Source: Rosellinia necatrix (Eukaryota > Ascomycota > Sordariomycetes > Xylariales > Xylariaceae). From it: 64,000 nt of DNA. Location: assembly GCA_021209875.1 (NCBI GenBank), contig JAGYVD010000003.1, positions 2,356,001-2,420,000 of the forward strand. The letters run 5' to 3'. Each line of letters opens with the position of its first letter. Within the stretch, counting starts at the first letter, position 1. Shown in pieces: positions 32,351 through 43,395 of this stretch. The position numbers were made by a program, and so were the translations under genes. Below the pieces are notes generated by a model. The model saw nothing but the letters and a program-made list of their open reading frames with translations, did no database searches and was not told the origin of the DNA.

Positions 32351-34226
32351 TCATAGGCAAGATACTTGCTTTTGGGTCGGCGATACATCCTTCAGCCGGC
32401 AGACCAGCGGCTTGCGATGCCAGAGAACATAGACATCCTGGTCCCTCCACTCGGGGCCGATGTCCGAAGAGATGTCGAAATGGAAGATCAGCTTCGCCAG
32501 CAACAGGCGCATCTCATGCCAGGCCATGTTCAGGCCCAGGCAGTTCCTGGGCCCGAGGGAGAAAGGCTGGTGGGCGTCGCGGACATCATCCCTGTAGTCG
32601 GGGTCGCCGAGCCAGCGCTCCGGCACGAACTCGTCCGGGTTCCTAGGATCAAGTGGTTAGCCCTCCCATTCGCCTCTTTTTTATTAATATACATGAATCC
32701 TCCGAGAACTTGGATGACTGGAGGGAAGGGGGATGGAAGGGGACGGATGGCATGGTAATACCTGAAGTTTGCTGGAGATCGGTTCGTAGCTGTCGGGTGT
32801 ACGGAAACGCGAGTACCCCCTGGGAGCCACTTGCCCATGATGACGTTCCCGCCCTCCGCGACTTCACGGGGTATGGCCGAGGGCACAGGCGGGAAGACGC
32901 GCAGGCCTTCGCGTATACCTGATTGCGCATGATAGGATCAGCCGTAAGACTCGCCCCCCGGACGAGGTTATATCCAGTATCACTTACAAGCATTCAAGTA
33001 TTCTAGTTTGCTAAGCGCCTCGAACGTGATCTCCTCGTTCGAGCTGAATCTCCCGCGGATCTCGTCGGTCAGGACCTTCATCTTATCCGGGTTTCTGACA
33101 AGGTAGTATGTCAAGCCGGTAAGGAGAGAGGCTGTTTGTTTTTCAGTGCCCAGTTGTCAGTGACGCTTTGGTAATTATCTCCCTTTACGGCTCGGTAACT
33201 CACACGTCGTCTCGGTTCCCGCCGCCATGAACAGCTCTGCATTGGCATAAATCTCGCCGGGGCTGAGCACGCCGGATTCCTCGACAAGGTTCCAGAGATC
33301 CGGCTGGTCCGAGCCTTCCCGGAGCCGCTTGTCCACGCGGGTCACAGTATGGTCGAAGTGGTCCAGGCGCATTTTCCTCACGAACCCGGGCTCGAAGAGG
33401 CGGAATAGATTCCTCGAGAGCGAATAGAACTCGATCATCTGCATCGTGGGCAGGACCTGGAGGCGCGGGATTAATGCCATAGGACACTGCGAAGGGAAAC
33501 AGAGAGAGAGAAAGAGAGCTGAGCTGATGAGCGGTCGGAACCTACTTTTACCGCGCTGAACACCATGGCCACCCAATCCGAGTACCGGCCACTCTCGAGC
33601 ATCCCGAGCGACTCGCCGAACGTGAACTCGGCCATGATGTCGAACGTGGCGAAGTCGAAGAGCGCGGTCATGTCGGGTGCGCTACCGCCGCCGCCCCCCC
33701 TGCGGGCGCACGCGAGCATCCGATCGGCGTATCTCTGGAACAGGGGCTCCTGCCTCCGCAGCGACTTCTCGGAGAAGGCGGGCGAGAACACGCGCCGGAC
33801 AGCGGCGTGGCGGGCCGCGTCGGGTTCGGTGACCATGTGCGGGACCCCGTTGGCGGACGGCCCGTGGAACCTCAGCTCTTTCCCGTTCTCCCTCCGCCCC
33901 TTCGAGACGGTGAAGATGTCGCGCCACGCCTGGGCTTCGGTGAAGCTGACGTCGTTGGGCCCGAACCTGACGGTGGGCCCGTACCTCGCGTGCTGCCTCG
34001 TCATCCATCGGACCTGATCCCCCCGGATGCACGCCACCCAGTACGGGATCCGGGTGATGGCCGACAGCCGGGGCCCCGGGTACGATCGGAGCGGGTGGAG
34101 GTAGAGGGCGTATATTATATATGATACGGCGTAAAGGACGAGTAGGACGAAGAGAGCCCTGAAGGTGATTTCGCCGGGCGACCCTGATTCTCGGATATCT
34201 CTGAAGGATTCCTGTATGGAGGCCAT
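32351..34226 (-). CDS. cytochrome P450 monooxygenase
   Basis: An ER-anchored haem monooxygenase. Minus-strand exons 34226-33546, 33486-33204, 33131-32988, 32918-32762 and 32642-32351 give 518 residues, all in phase. Residues about 21-42 form the membrane anchor ([23 protein letters not shown]), then the proline hinge SYPGPRLSA. The I-helix oxygen-binding motif is [16 protein letters not shown]. The ExxR motif is [13 protein letters not shown], restored only by splicing. The PERW block and the haem loop [17 protein letters not shown] (axial ligand about C456) complete the fold. The first donor could be GTAGGT (used) or GTAAAA nine bases earlier. Motifs suggest a class near the CYP65/isotrichodermin hydroxylase-like fungal P450s, but family assignment and substrate need comparison. 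The nearest enzyme gene is the dioxygenase, across a tRNA. Confidence 0.92.
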
Positions 34227-35282
34227 GGTGATGTTCTTTGGGTCGGTCGCCCACCTGTAAGACTAGCCAAAACCCGTGGTAAATAATAGCCAAAGCAAAA
34301 GGATCTCAGACCAGTAATTAATCATCTCCGTTTCAATACCTCCAACCTGTTACTTCTTGCTGTGTGCTTATACGGGTTGCTAGCGCCTGGAGCTGTTATA
34401 TAGAAATTACCCGTTCAGGTAACTCCGTGAAGTGGCCTCAGGCACTTATGACAACAATTGATTCAGCACAGATCCATATTCTTGCGCCAGTCAATCATTT
34501 CCATGTTCGGCGAAAGCAGATCACGAGTGAAGCAGTGGTATGTATGTATTTCAAGGTTCGACATATATTCTATATATTCTAACTGTGCTGCATAACAAGT
34601 GCTAATATAGTCCAATATAATCTAATCCAATGCGGCAACTGGTGTCTCGGCTAGTTGCACCATTCACCGTATATGCAGAGCCATTCCGGAGATGGTACTC
34701 GGATGGCGGCTGCAGTGATATGATCGCACGCGCCATGTGGTTAAATGCCGGTCCGAGATGGAACATCCCCGTGTTCATTTGGCCGCGGTTGCGGTCCGAG
34801 TTTATTCGGCTAAACCGGAGGGGAGCCGCTCACCATCCCGGACAGTCAGTCTCCAGTGATGCAGGAGATCTGCCTGGCATCTTTGGGTTGAATTAGGTAT
34901 GGATAAGTAACGGCGAAAACAACCATATAACCGAAGACCTGGGTTGGTACAGTGGACTGTCCTGTACTGGCCCGTCTGATTATGATTTAAATATATATAT
35001 ATATATCAAAGAGTATACTGGCATGCATTTACACCACAAAACGATGTTCAGATCTGTGACCACAAGTATAAGGCACTGGCGCTGAAAGTGTATTTATATT
35101 TATTTTAAATGACATAATGTGGAATTTCGTTTCTTCGTGTATAAACCCAGACCCCAAAGTCCGAAAATATTCCTAGGAATCCAAGCCACACGCTACCTTG
35201 ATCTTGCACCAACATCTCGGCAACACCACCAGCACAAACACCCTTCCGTATCCTAGCGAGCCATGCTAATACAACCCCGTTC
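34227..35282. other. promoter side of the P450 gene and 3' side of the next gene
   Basis: No supported gene. An 88-codon frame at 34630-34896 has no motif. The region has a TA run at about 34990-35004. A CCGAGTTTATTCGG inverted pair (CCG-N8-CGG) near 34796-34809 resembles spaced zinc-cluster sites, but could be chance. Confidence 0.4.
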
Positions 35283-36339
35283 TCAATCAAGCAGATCCTG
35301 CAAGCTATAGTTTGTAGAAGCGGGTTCCTCCGTCTGCCGCGGATTCAAAAATCCGTCGATGTTGGCCGGGCTAGAGACACCCGAACCGTGCGCCGGCGAG
35401 AGGGGCTGGGGAGGTAAACGCGGAACCCCCTCGTGGTCGTGGCCTCTGGAAAGACGCATAAGGCAGACCTGGGGAATGCGGGCGGGGTTTACCTCGGCAG
35501 GGAGGATCTGCTCGAGAGAGTACCGGCGGTTGCACTCCCGCCAGAACGTCTGGTCTCGGATCGTTTGTTGGACCGCGCGGGCTATATCACACCAGTTCAC
35601 CCTCTCGTTCTCGTATTCAAGGACAGTGTCATTAGACATCCTGTACATGCTCAGTGGTGATGTACGGGGGCCGGCGCTGTCCAACGCACCCGGATTCTCA
35701 TGGTCGACGATGATTATGATCCTCTGAATATTGCGGAGCTGGCTATATACGATCATGAGGCTCTCCCTGAGACTCTCCCGCGTCCGGAGGGACCACCAAT
35801 GGATAGCAATAGTTGCTGTATGTGGGATTCGTTGGAGCGGCCCGGTCTGGTATAGCTCAAGCTTCTCCAGGGTGTCATGATCGAAGCAGACGATGTCGTT
35901 CCGTTCGCTGACGAGCTCCGTATTAGAAGGAACGAGGGCTGGGGAATGGCACGAGACATGGGCCGTGTTTCCCGGAGGCGTGTTTCCCGGAGGCGAGTCG
36001 ACCTGGATGTAGAGAAGGTCCTGCTTGTGCATCTGGAGCTCGCTGTCACCATAATCGCCTTCGGCAGCAAAGCCGAGGCATATGATTGCATTTTCATTTG
36101 CATTGGTAACTGACATTTGCCAGTCTGTCCCTGAAATGCCAGGGGTCGAGCGCCGTGGGTCAATTGAAGAAGTCATAACATCAACCTAGAAAGTTGTGAG
36201 ACGCTAGCATACGCAACAGCAAGATGTGCCATAGCCCTGACTAGGTTGAGGAAGTACTTACTGGATACCAGTTATCTCGTTGTTCGCATCGATATAGGGG
36301 AACAGGATATATAGTAGGACATGTAATTCTCGATGTATG
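35283..36339 (-). CDS. unrecognised fungal protein, 5' end incomplete
   Basis: I do not recognise this gene. The main exon is 36185-35283. It contains an in-frame ATG at 36176, from which 297 residues are read (MTSSIDPRRSTPGISG..). Upstream, a GTAAGT..TCTAG intron (36186-36261) and a 78-bp open exon (36262-36339) after a strong polypyrimidine tract and CTCGTAG acceptor stay in frame. So the true protein probably starts further upstream; exons before 36339 were not resolved. Visible features are a tandem PPGNTPPGNT duplication, a hydrophobic core TATIAIHWWSLRTRESL and NIQRIIIIVDHENPG, and a C-terminal Pro/Ser-rich tail. It lies next to a 2EXR gene on the same strand and some spacing (a D-T-L-E-K-L block then an I-H-W-W-S block) recalls such proteins, but the 2EXR motif itself is missing. 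Confidence 0.5.
35970..35999. repeat. 15-bp tandem duplication inside the unrecognised gene
   Basis: The unit gtgtttcccggaggc occurs twice in a row and encodes the repeated PPGNT peptide. It is in frame, so it adds five residues without breaking the protein. Confidence 0.8.
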
Positions 36340-36964
36340 CTACGAGAAGAGGGGAAAAAAAAAAAATAAGAGAGAGAAAAGAGAAGAGCTGGGAGATCTT
36401 CAAGTGAACGCCCGTAGTTAATAAGAATGTGGACGAAATTCTGATAGCGTTCCTCGCAGCTTCCCACAGCCCAACGGCGTCACGGGCTGCAGCCTCAGGC
36501 GGCCACACGATGCGCTAGACCTGCCGACCTACCGCCTCAGGCTGCAAGAGCCAACGTAGGTCGGCTTGCTTTGCATTAAGAAACCGGATTTGCATTTTGC
36601 GCTTCGTATGCGCCAGCTATATTCCCGGCAACCACATACATCCTGGTCTGACGAAGGGGCATTTTCGGTGGCGGATAATCTCAAAAGTTCAGGCCATGCC
36701 GAAAGGGTTGTCAATGGACTTGCACTTATTATATTAACAATGGGAGCGGCCAGTGACAAGGTCATAAGGCATTGCTCGGGGTTGGGTTTGGGGGCTATCG
36801 ACTCCGCCTCCGACGCAGCCATTTCCTCGGTAATCATGGGTGACGCGGCGGTACATGTATTGAACCCGAAGGCCGGGTGTCTATTTTAGAAGCATAATAT
36901 GCTTGAATTTTATCACCGTAATTACATTTTGTGGCCACTCTCGAGATGGCCATCGATCACTCTG
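36340..36964. other. region between the unrecognised gene and the 2EXR gene
   Basis: It probably holds missing 5' exons of the unrecognised gene. Open stretches on the minus strand (for example the frame reading RYQNFVHILINYGRSLEDLP near 36390-36450) are candidates, but I could not connect them. An A-rich run at 36353-36367 is the polypyrimidine tract of the acceptor. Confidence 0.35.
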
Positions 36965-38056
36965 TCATCGAGGCCGTATTCTACTATCAAGGGGATTTTC
37001 GTAACCAAACCCAGTATAAATCCATGTTAACGTCGCCGTCTCTAGCTTCGGGGGCTCATATAACCTAGCAGGGAAGAAACGGCCGTTCTCTGTCACGCTT
37101 TGCAACGATTTCTCAAACATCCTCTTTAAATCTCGAACCTGATATCCTCGTGGCTGGGGATCACGACAGCATGACTTTGACGTACGCGCGGGTAACGGCT
37201 TTTCGATCTTCTGAGCTTCGGGGTCATATCGGACTAGTCTCGTCTGATAGGGTCTACGCAGCCAGTAGTTCTCAAGGTTAAAGTTGATGTTAAATCGGTA
37301 ATGGTAGGCTTCACATAAGTCATGATGATCCCAAGGGACGGTTGTGCGGTTTGGCTGGCTGAAGGTCAGGTTGAAAGCAGAGCGTTGATACACAACCAAG
37401 ATGATCGCTTCGAGACTGAGAAACTTGGAGAGATGCCCCAGGAGCCGCGCCATGTTTTGTTTCGTCCGTACGGCTTTGTGAAAAAGACGGAGATGCAATC
37501 CCGTATGCAGACCCCACGACGTTCCTAGTGCTATCCGGGTGGCGCTACGTCTAACGGACTCGATTTGACTTAGCAGTCGAATAACCTTGAGAAGGCGTCT
37601 AACTTGGAGGTATGAATCGAGGAGGAGAATGTCGCGGCTGAGATTTATATGCTTAACAACCCCGGAGAATGCTAAAGGCTTATAGTGGCGAAGCACCGCC
37701 TGCCGAGAATCCCGACACACACGCGCCAACGCTGGAGGAGGTTCATTCCGAACGTCGGCAAACACCAATTTGGCACATGGCCCGGCCTGTGCTGGAACGG
37801 AGCAAGGCGAATCTAACACTTCGTAAATCCGAGCCTCTGGGAAAGCGTCGCTCCACTGATACACAAATGATTCCATTGTTAGCGTTCTTACACACGGCAA
37901 ACGGTAACGAGAAGAAGCACATCCTAACGACCCAATAAGAGAAAGTACGGCAGGTATTAGAAATGACGATAGGTTGGCAGGGTAACTTACAATCTGGTCC
38001 CGTAGTTCCGGAGGTAGCCTGGAGAACTGGGGGAAACCGCCTGTAGTGTTTGCCAT
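36965..38056 (-). CDS. 2EXR-domain protein of unknown function
   Basis: The exons 38056-37991 and 37855-36965 give 318 residues. Splicing the 135-bp intron (GTAAGT..ATCAG) restores the full 2EXR start GFPQFSRLPPELRDQIWSDAFPEARIYEV. This motif (FxxLPxELRxxIW) defines a fungal family expanded in many ascomycetes with no known reaction. A second conserved block PPALARVCRDSRQAVLRHYKPL follows, then a hydrophobic strand DILLLDSYLQ. The rest is family-specific, rich in basic and aromatic residues (YRFNINFNLENYWLRRPYQT). There is no signal peptide or membrane segment. Because the intron is a multiple of three without a stop, its retention would also give an open protein (363 residues) with a broken 2EXR motif. 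Confidence 0.82.
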   Translation of the reverse strand: MANTTGGFPQFSRLPPELRDQIVSYPANLSSFLIPAVLSLIGSLGCASSRYRLPCVRTLTMESFVYQWSDAFPEARIYEVLDSPCSVPAQAGPCAKLVFADVRNEPPPALARVCRDSRQAVLRHYKPLAFSGVVKHINLSRDILLLDSYLQVRRLLKVIRLLSQIESVRRSATRIALGTSWGLHTGLHLRLFHKAVRTKQNMARLLGHLSKFLSLEAIILVVYQRSAFNLTFSQPNRTTVPWDHHDLCEAYHYRFNINFNLENYWLRRPYQTRLVRYDPEAQKIEKPLPARTSKSCCRDPQPRGYQVRDLKRMFEKSLQSVTENGRFFPARLYEPPKLETATLTWIYTGFGYENPLDSRIRPR

Positions 38057-38840
38057 TATAAGTCTGGGAGTGTCGGTCGGGTGCCCAGTTTGTATCCAGT
38101 TCGCCCAAGTCTCGCAAATGGCTATAACTCCGGATCTGGGGTGTCGGCAAATTCCACTATGCGCTGGCTAGATAGGAGTAAAGAAGGGCGCAGATGAAGT
38201 CGCGGGCCGCACGTTATTTCTAGTTACTGGGCCTTATTATAACAATCGACGTTTCCCACTCCTACGCGTAGAGCTTGTTGGATGAACGGGACCTATCTGA
38301 GAAAAAGTTAGCTACAAAAAGCTACGCAACAGGGGTATACCACAGCTGATCACAGTGGCGCCTGGATGGACGCACTTCGGGGTTTTCTTAGCCCTGACCG
38401 TGACCGTGACCGTCTTAGATATAACTAAAGACTAATAAACTCTTCGGGTTCCGAGAGCGCCGCCGGGCTTGGCTATTTGCTGAATGAAAAACCTCGAAGC
38501 TAGCTCTAGCAATATAGTCTAAGAGAGAGAAAGCGATTCACGGTGAACGAGGTTTTTTTTTTTTTTAACAAGCCGTAGCAGTCGTAGACGAATCACACAT
38601 ATGTAGTTTGGGCTTCGTGCCTCCCACCCTAAAGATAGAGAAAAGCCCTTGCGGCCAAACCAGAGAGAGAGAGAGAGAGCGTCCAATTTCCACGGCTGGA
38701 GCATAAAATATGTACAGCTGGGGATAGTGGATACTCGAGGTCTTGTATTCTGGGCCAGTAATTTCGCGGTGTCTCCTGGTGACGGGGGGGGGGGAGATAG
38801 GCAAGGAGCGCAAGTCAGAATATTTACCATTAACGTGGCG

Positions 38841-38911
38841 TAGTATGACAGTACGATAGTATGACAGTATGATGGTATGACAGCATGAGACTATGAGAGT
38901 ATGAGAGTATG
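38841..38911. repeat. degenerate tandem array, about 10-bp unit (agtatgacag)
   Basis: About seven imperfect copies of AGTATGACAG / AGTATGAGAG lie in a row. No coding meaning is seen. Confidence 0.7.
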
Positions 38912-39894
38912 GTAAAATGGTATATTAAGTAAAACCGACAAGAGAAGAGGGAGGGTAGACCGGAAGTAAGCGGAAGACTGGGGGCTACATAGGTCATGAC
39001 CTTGATGGCATACTTGTGATATAGCAGATCAGGGAACGTTGGGCATGTCATCTCAACAGGAAGCAGGGACATAAGACTGGGTGATTCGCCCAAGGATTGG
39101 GCTTGCCCGCCCACCCACCTACGAGACAATGAAGATCTGACGGGTCGTCCCCGACAGAGAGTTTGTGGCTTGGAGATCTGCTAGCCTTCTACAACGGGAC
39201 AACAGTTGGGAGACGGATTGGGATGCTATGCAATGCAGAGTATTTGTCAGGGAATAGCGCTTTTCGATACTGGTCGGTGGAAGACCGCGGCGCAATAGGT
39301 AGTTTCCCAGTGGCGGGACACACTCAGAGCTGGCTCTCGTCCGCAGCTAAGGACGCCGGCGTGCGTGGCCTCGGAGAAAAGAGGCCTTGAACGGAAATTG
39401 GATCGTGGGCGGGACCGACAATTCTGCAGGCCAGTTCGGACCATCTACTACACATGTTACACGCTGTCACGGCGGGTGGCGGTCCTGGCGAGATGTTTGG
39501 CACGGCTCTGCAGATGGTGACCTACGCGGGGAATAACCAATGCCAATGCAACTCCAAGCGTTCTATTTAAGGAAGTACGTATAGTGCCGGTGGATAAGGC
39601 GGCATCGGGGGCAGGCAAATAGACCAAGCAGGGCGAGCGCCGCGACGCATCTTATACCTTACCTACACGACCTGCCCGCATTCGTGCCGTATGCCTCTTT
39701 GGCATCTGACAGGGATGGCCTTTCCACAAACTGGTTGAGGTCAAGGAGCTGACCCTGTGCATGTGTCACGCTGCCAGCTTGACCCGAATTTTGATTGGGG
39801 GTGGTGCAGCTGACGTAGTGTGGTTCTCGATAACCGATAATATAATGACCTACCTACCTCGGCCACGTCTGACGGGGTAACTTGATTGCTTTGG

Positions 39895-39968
39895 GTACTT
39901 GGGTGCTTGGTTGACTCTGGGGTGCTTGGTTGCTTGGTTGACTCGGGGGTGCTTGGTTGCTTGCTTGG
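39895..39968. repeat. tandem GGTGCTTGGTTG(ACT) array
   Basis: Several copies of a GGTGCTTGGTTGACT-like unit with smaller GCTTGGTT units make a direct-repeat cluster in the gene-poor region. Confidence 0.7.
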
Positions 39969-40117
39969 TAGGGGTCCCGGATAGCCAAGTGGTTCGTGAC
40001 GTTACATGGGATCGTGAGTAGTATAGACGAAGTCTTCGAGAACATATTAATAACATATTAAACAAGAGGCTGGAAGCGTACACCCCACGAACGATCACAA
40101 TACCATGTACGTGATAA

Positions 40118-40187
40118 GGTGGTGGTGGTGGTGGTGGTGGTGGTAGTAGTAGCGGTGGTAGTGATGGTGGCGGCGGCGGCGGCGGCG
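40118..40187. repeat. (GGT)n/(GGC)n microsatellite
   Basis: A run of GGT triplets passes through GTAGTAGTAGCGGT into a run of GGC triplets. It is non-coding as far as I can see. Confidence 0.85.
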
Positions 40188-40564
40188 TTTCATTAGGTCT
40201 TTTCATAGAATCCCGGGTGTGAGGGAGCGAAAAGCGTCGTTCGATCCTGAGCTCGATCTCGTTTCGACACGGGTTCGACGAATGTGGGGGATACAAGGAG
40301 CGTACCTACCAGAGACGGCAGACGTGATGGCAACGGGTTAGGGAACCGCCTGGTAGCCTGGCTCCGAGTGGACGGCTATAGATTAATTATCTGTCGGTTC
40401 CGGGGTTGCTGAGGTCTCTTGAAGATTGATCATCATTTGCTAAGGTTTCTAAACTTGTCACAACCGTGCCCCCGTTTCAAAACCGCATCAGATAAGTGCG
40501 AGGCGAGCAGGAAAGAGGGCCATATTGCTTCGTGATCGTCATCCAGGGCCAGCGATACTATGTA

Positions 40565-40618
40565 ACTACCACTACCATTACCACTACCACTACCACTACC
40601 GCTACCACTACCACTACT
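40565..40618. repeat. (ACTACC)n minisatellite
   Basis: About nine near-perfect ACTACC hexamers in a row. Confidence 0.85.
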
Positions 40619-40805
40619 CACGCAGGCGAGAAACAAGGGCGGGGAGGTCGGGGAGGTCGGGAGGTCGGGAGGGGGGGGAGCAAGGAGATGAGCAAGACGC
40701 CACGCCACTGCACCTCGCTTGGGGTTTGTGGGAATCATTGATTGATGAGCGAGCGGGTTGGTCGAACTGAGGGCAACCTCTAAGAAACGTCTTCTCGGTA
40801 TCTTG

Positions 40806-40855
40806 AGAGAAAGAGAGAGAGAGAGAGAGACAGAGACACAGAGAGAGAGAGAGAG
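40806..40855. repeat. (GA)n microsatellite
   Basis: An almost pure GA run, broken once by CAGAGACACA. Two copies of GGAATAGAACCCT follow directly. Confidence 0.85.
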
Positions 40856-42021
40856 GTGGGGTGGGTGGAACCCTGGAATAGAACCCTGGAATAGAACCTT
40901 GGAACCTCCAAGGTTGGATTCTGGAAAGAGAAACACCCGGCTATTCTAATCTTCCGATACCAATTCAGACCACACCATGTCAGAGCGCAGACAGAGATAA
41001 CGTTCAAGAGTAAGACGGAATTGGCATAGCATCAAACAGCTAGGTAGCGTTAGCACCGACATTAGCACCAACGTTAGCGTTGCCAGCTGTGATTTATTAT
41101 ATTACATAATCAAACACTCGCCAACAGCTGCAGGCCAAAATCCACCCAAGCGCAATTCCGCAAATAAAACTCTTCACTCGCGACCAGCTGCTTTTGCTCT
41201 CTTTTTCTCCTTCTTCTTTTTTTTTTCTTTGTGCGGCTGGCATGACTTCACATTTCCCGTGTTGCTCGAGTCCTACTCTTCCATGGATATTTTTGTCAAA
41301 AGAATCGCAGCGTCGGTCAATGCCCCAGAATAATCGAAATTGCAGGCTGGTAGCAGTTGCTCCCGAAGCGGTCCTATTTAGAAAGCCTCTTGATGCTTCC
41401 TGGATCGCGAGCAACGTGCCGGACATACATATGTATCACGTGTTAAGCTTTCCTTGTTTTTTGTAGGGATTTTCATGTCCCCTTCTGCATTTCGCTTGCG
41501 GCTCTAACTACCGGTTTTCTACCCTCGGCGGTTGGCCACGGTAGGGAGAGGGAAGAGATCGACATTGGTCTCTGTCCTTGGCTGGTTGTAGACGTCGGCC
41601 GTGCGCTCTGTCCTCAATACTACGCCCCGCACGCGGCAGCGTGGTAAATTCTCCGACCACAGTCGGCTTTTGCTGGGTAGGTCTGGATGAGAGAGCAGCT
41701 GGCTCTGGCCCACATACGATTGGTATTTAGTGAAGATGTTGCCTATTGTATTCTAATAGAGTAGGAAAGATGTTTGGGTGAAACATTGTTGACTCCCGTA
41801 GGTGTATCTCGTGCGTTTATTTTCTTAGCGTCATGCCAACTGCAAGATGCTGACGCGCATTCGGGATCTGCTTGGTTGCAATGACCCCCGGACTACCTGG
41901 TCTATAGTCCTATATTCCGAGGAGTGCATGTACGGCACCATCTAGGTTCCAACCTCTCCAGCTTGCCCTCGACACCGCCAGACGCGGGTCGTGGCGCAGC
42001 TATATATCACTCTGTTATTAC

Positions 42022-43395
42022 TCACTCGCCCGGGCTGTCTCCAATCTTCTCCAGCTTTCCCATCTCCCGCTTCTCCCCCGATTCGCCAATGAGGCGCACC
42101 CGGTCTAACCGCACCTTGTCGCCCTCGCCATCGCCATCTACTACGAAAATAACAAGGCTGGAAATGTTCTGGAAACGGACAAAGCGTAGAGGCAAGTTGG
42201 CCGTGCCATTCGAGTTCCAGTCGGCTTCACCAATCTCGATGGTCTGCGTCGGGTCGATGTCGTCGGCCTCGTCGAAGCCGAGGTTATGTGGACGATTAGT
42301 AAACAACTTGACTGTCTTGGGCCTCATCGGCGGCTCGTCGTCGTCGTCGTTGTCGTCGCCGTCGGTCTCCGGAGGTGGTAGAGAGGTGAGCTGTTCCAAA
42401 GTTTGGCTTAGTTTGTGATTATATAGACGGCACCGATAGTGCCGCACGTACCTGTAATGTGTGGAGCTTGCTGGCCGAATTAAATGGCATGAAGAGCAAG
42501 AGTTGCTCGTCCGTGTCACTCTCGACCCAGTCCCTCTCCTCGCCCGTGCCCGGACTCTTGCTTAAAGAAGACGGCTGGTTCTTGCTGAAGAGCGTGCGGA
42601 CGGAGAAGTCCGTGTCTGCATTGAGTAACTCTAGCCCACGCACATCGACCACGTCGGAGATGTCAGTGTAGCCTCGCGGGAGGTCAGCTCCTCTCCAGGC
42701 CAGGCCGCCTGAGCCTGAGCTGCTGCCCCCCTCGCCACCCGACTCGACGTCGCTAGTCAACTTCTCTATCAGTGACAGGAGGCCCTGGGGGTTGGCCCCC
42801 TTCACTTTCTCGACAACGATGCCATCGCGGAAGAGGATGAAGGTGGGAAGAGCGGTGACGGCGAATTCGGTAGCGAGCGGCCGTTGGGTTTCGGTGTTGA
42901 CCTTGACGAATGTGATGGCTTTCGGCTTCGATATCGACTGCGATAGCTCCTCGTAGACGGGCGCGATTTGCTTGCACGGGCCACACCAGTTTGCGTAGAC
43001 TACGAGATAAGGCGACGAATTAGTAGTTGTCAGTAGTTGTCAGTAATTGTCAGTAATTGTCAGTGCCCGGGTAGCCTGGGCTGACACAGGCAGGTCCCGA
43101 CAGACGAGGCAACGTGAACAGCAGCCTGCCTCCCTGCTAGGCAACGGCACATTGTGACACAGAGCTGCCGTGTGCATCGGCCACGAAAGCGCATGATGGC
43201 AGCTGCATCGCCACGGTCCGGCCTCGGGTGCAGGTGTCGCGTGTCGCGCGGTTCAAGTCCGTCTCCAACAACGATGGCGGGGTACGGTTCCGGTTGGCTG
43301 GGAGTATGTAACTCACAATCTGCGACCACCAGGCGGGACTCCTTCAGCACCGCGTTGAACTGCTCCTTCGACTCGATGTCTATCGGCTTGGCCAT
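42022..43395 (-). CDS. thioredoxin-PITH domain protein (TXNL1-like)
   Basis: A cytosolic redox protein related to TXNL1, which in other eukaryotes associates with the 26S proteasome through its PITH domain. Minus-strand exons 43395-43317, 42999-42452 and 42390-42022 give 331 residues. Residues 1-110 are thioredoxin: the active site is YANWCGPCKQIAPVYEEL (C32, C35), followed by KVNTETQRPLATEFAVTALPTFILFRDG with the cis-proline of ALPT. A Gly/Ser linker (SGGEGGSSSGSGG) joins it to the PITH domain from about 135 (DISDVVDVRGLELLN) to the end, including KLFTNRPHNLGFDEADD and LPLRFVRFQNISSLVIFV. The active-site exon begins directly after intron 1. An acidic insert (DGDDNDDDDEPP) lies in the PITH domain. 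All junctions are in phase. Confidence 0.93.
43024..43066. repeat. 10-bp tandem repeat in intron 1 of the thioredoxin-PITH gene
   Basis: Four copies of AGTARTTGTC lie in a row close to the acceptor side of the 317-bp intron. Confidence 0.8.

Larger units (their letters stand above)
38057..42021. other. 4-kb gene-poor region with many simple repeats
   Basis: I find no frame with family motifs on either strand. The stretch holds GA, GGT/GGC and ACTACC microsatellites and two degenerate tandem arrays (listed separately). Frames of 100-170 codons (40433-40936 minus, 39850-40296 minus, 41097-41426 minus) are low-complexity or motif-free. It may be a long promoter, a non-coding transcript or an old decayed region. 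Confidence 0.4.

Noticed and set aside
29444..34226. Dioxygenase plus P450 as a secondary-metabolite cluster
   Set aside because: The two lie 1.7 kb apart across a tRNA gene, and no synthase, cyclase or other backbone gene is present within the window.
40433..40936. 167-codon minus-strand frame with GSGSGSGSGS
   Set aside because: The Gly-Ser run is just the translated ACTACC repeat, and the rest comes from other simple repeats.
43245..43262. B-box-like GGTTCAAGTCC inside the thioredoxin-PITH gene
   Set aside because: No matching acceptor stem, D-arm or anticodon arm could be built around it; it lies within intron 1.
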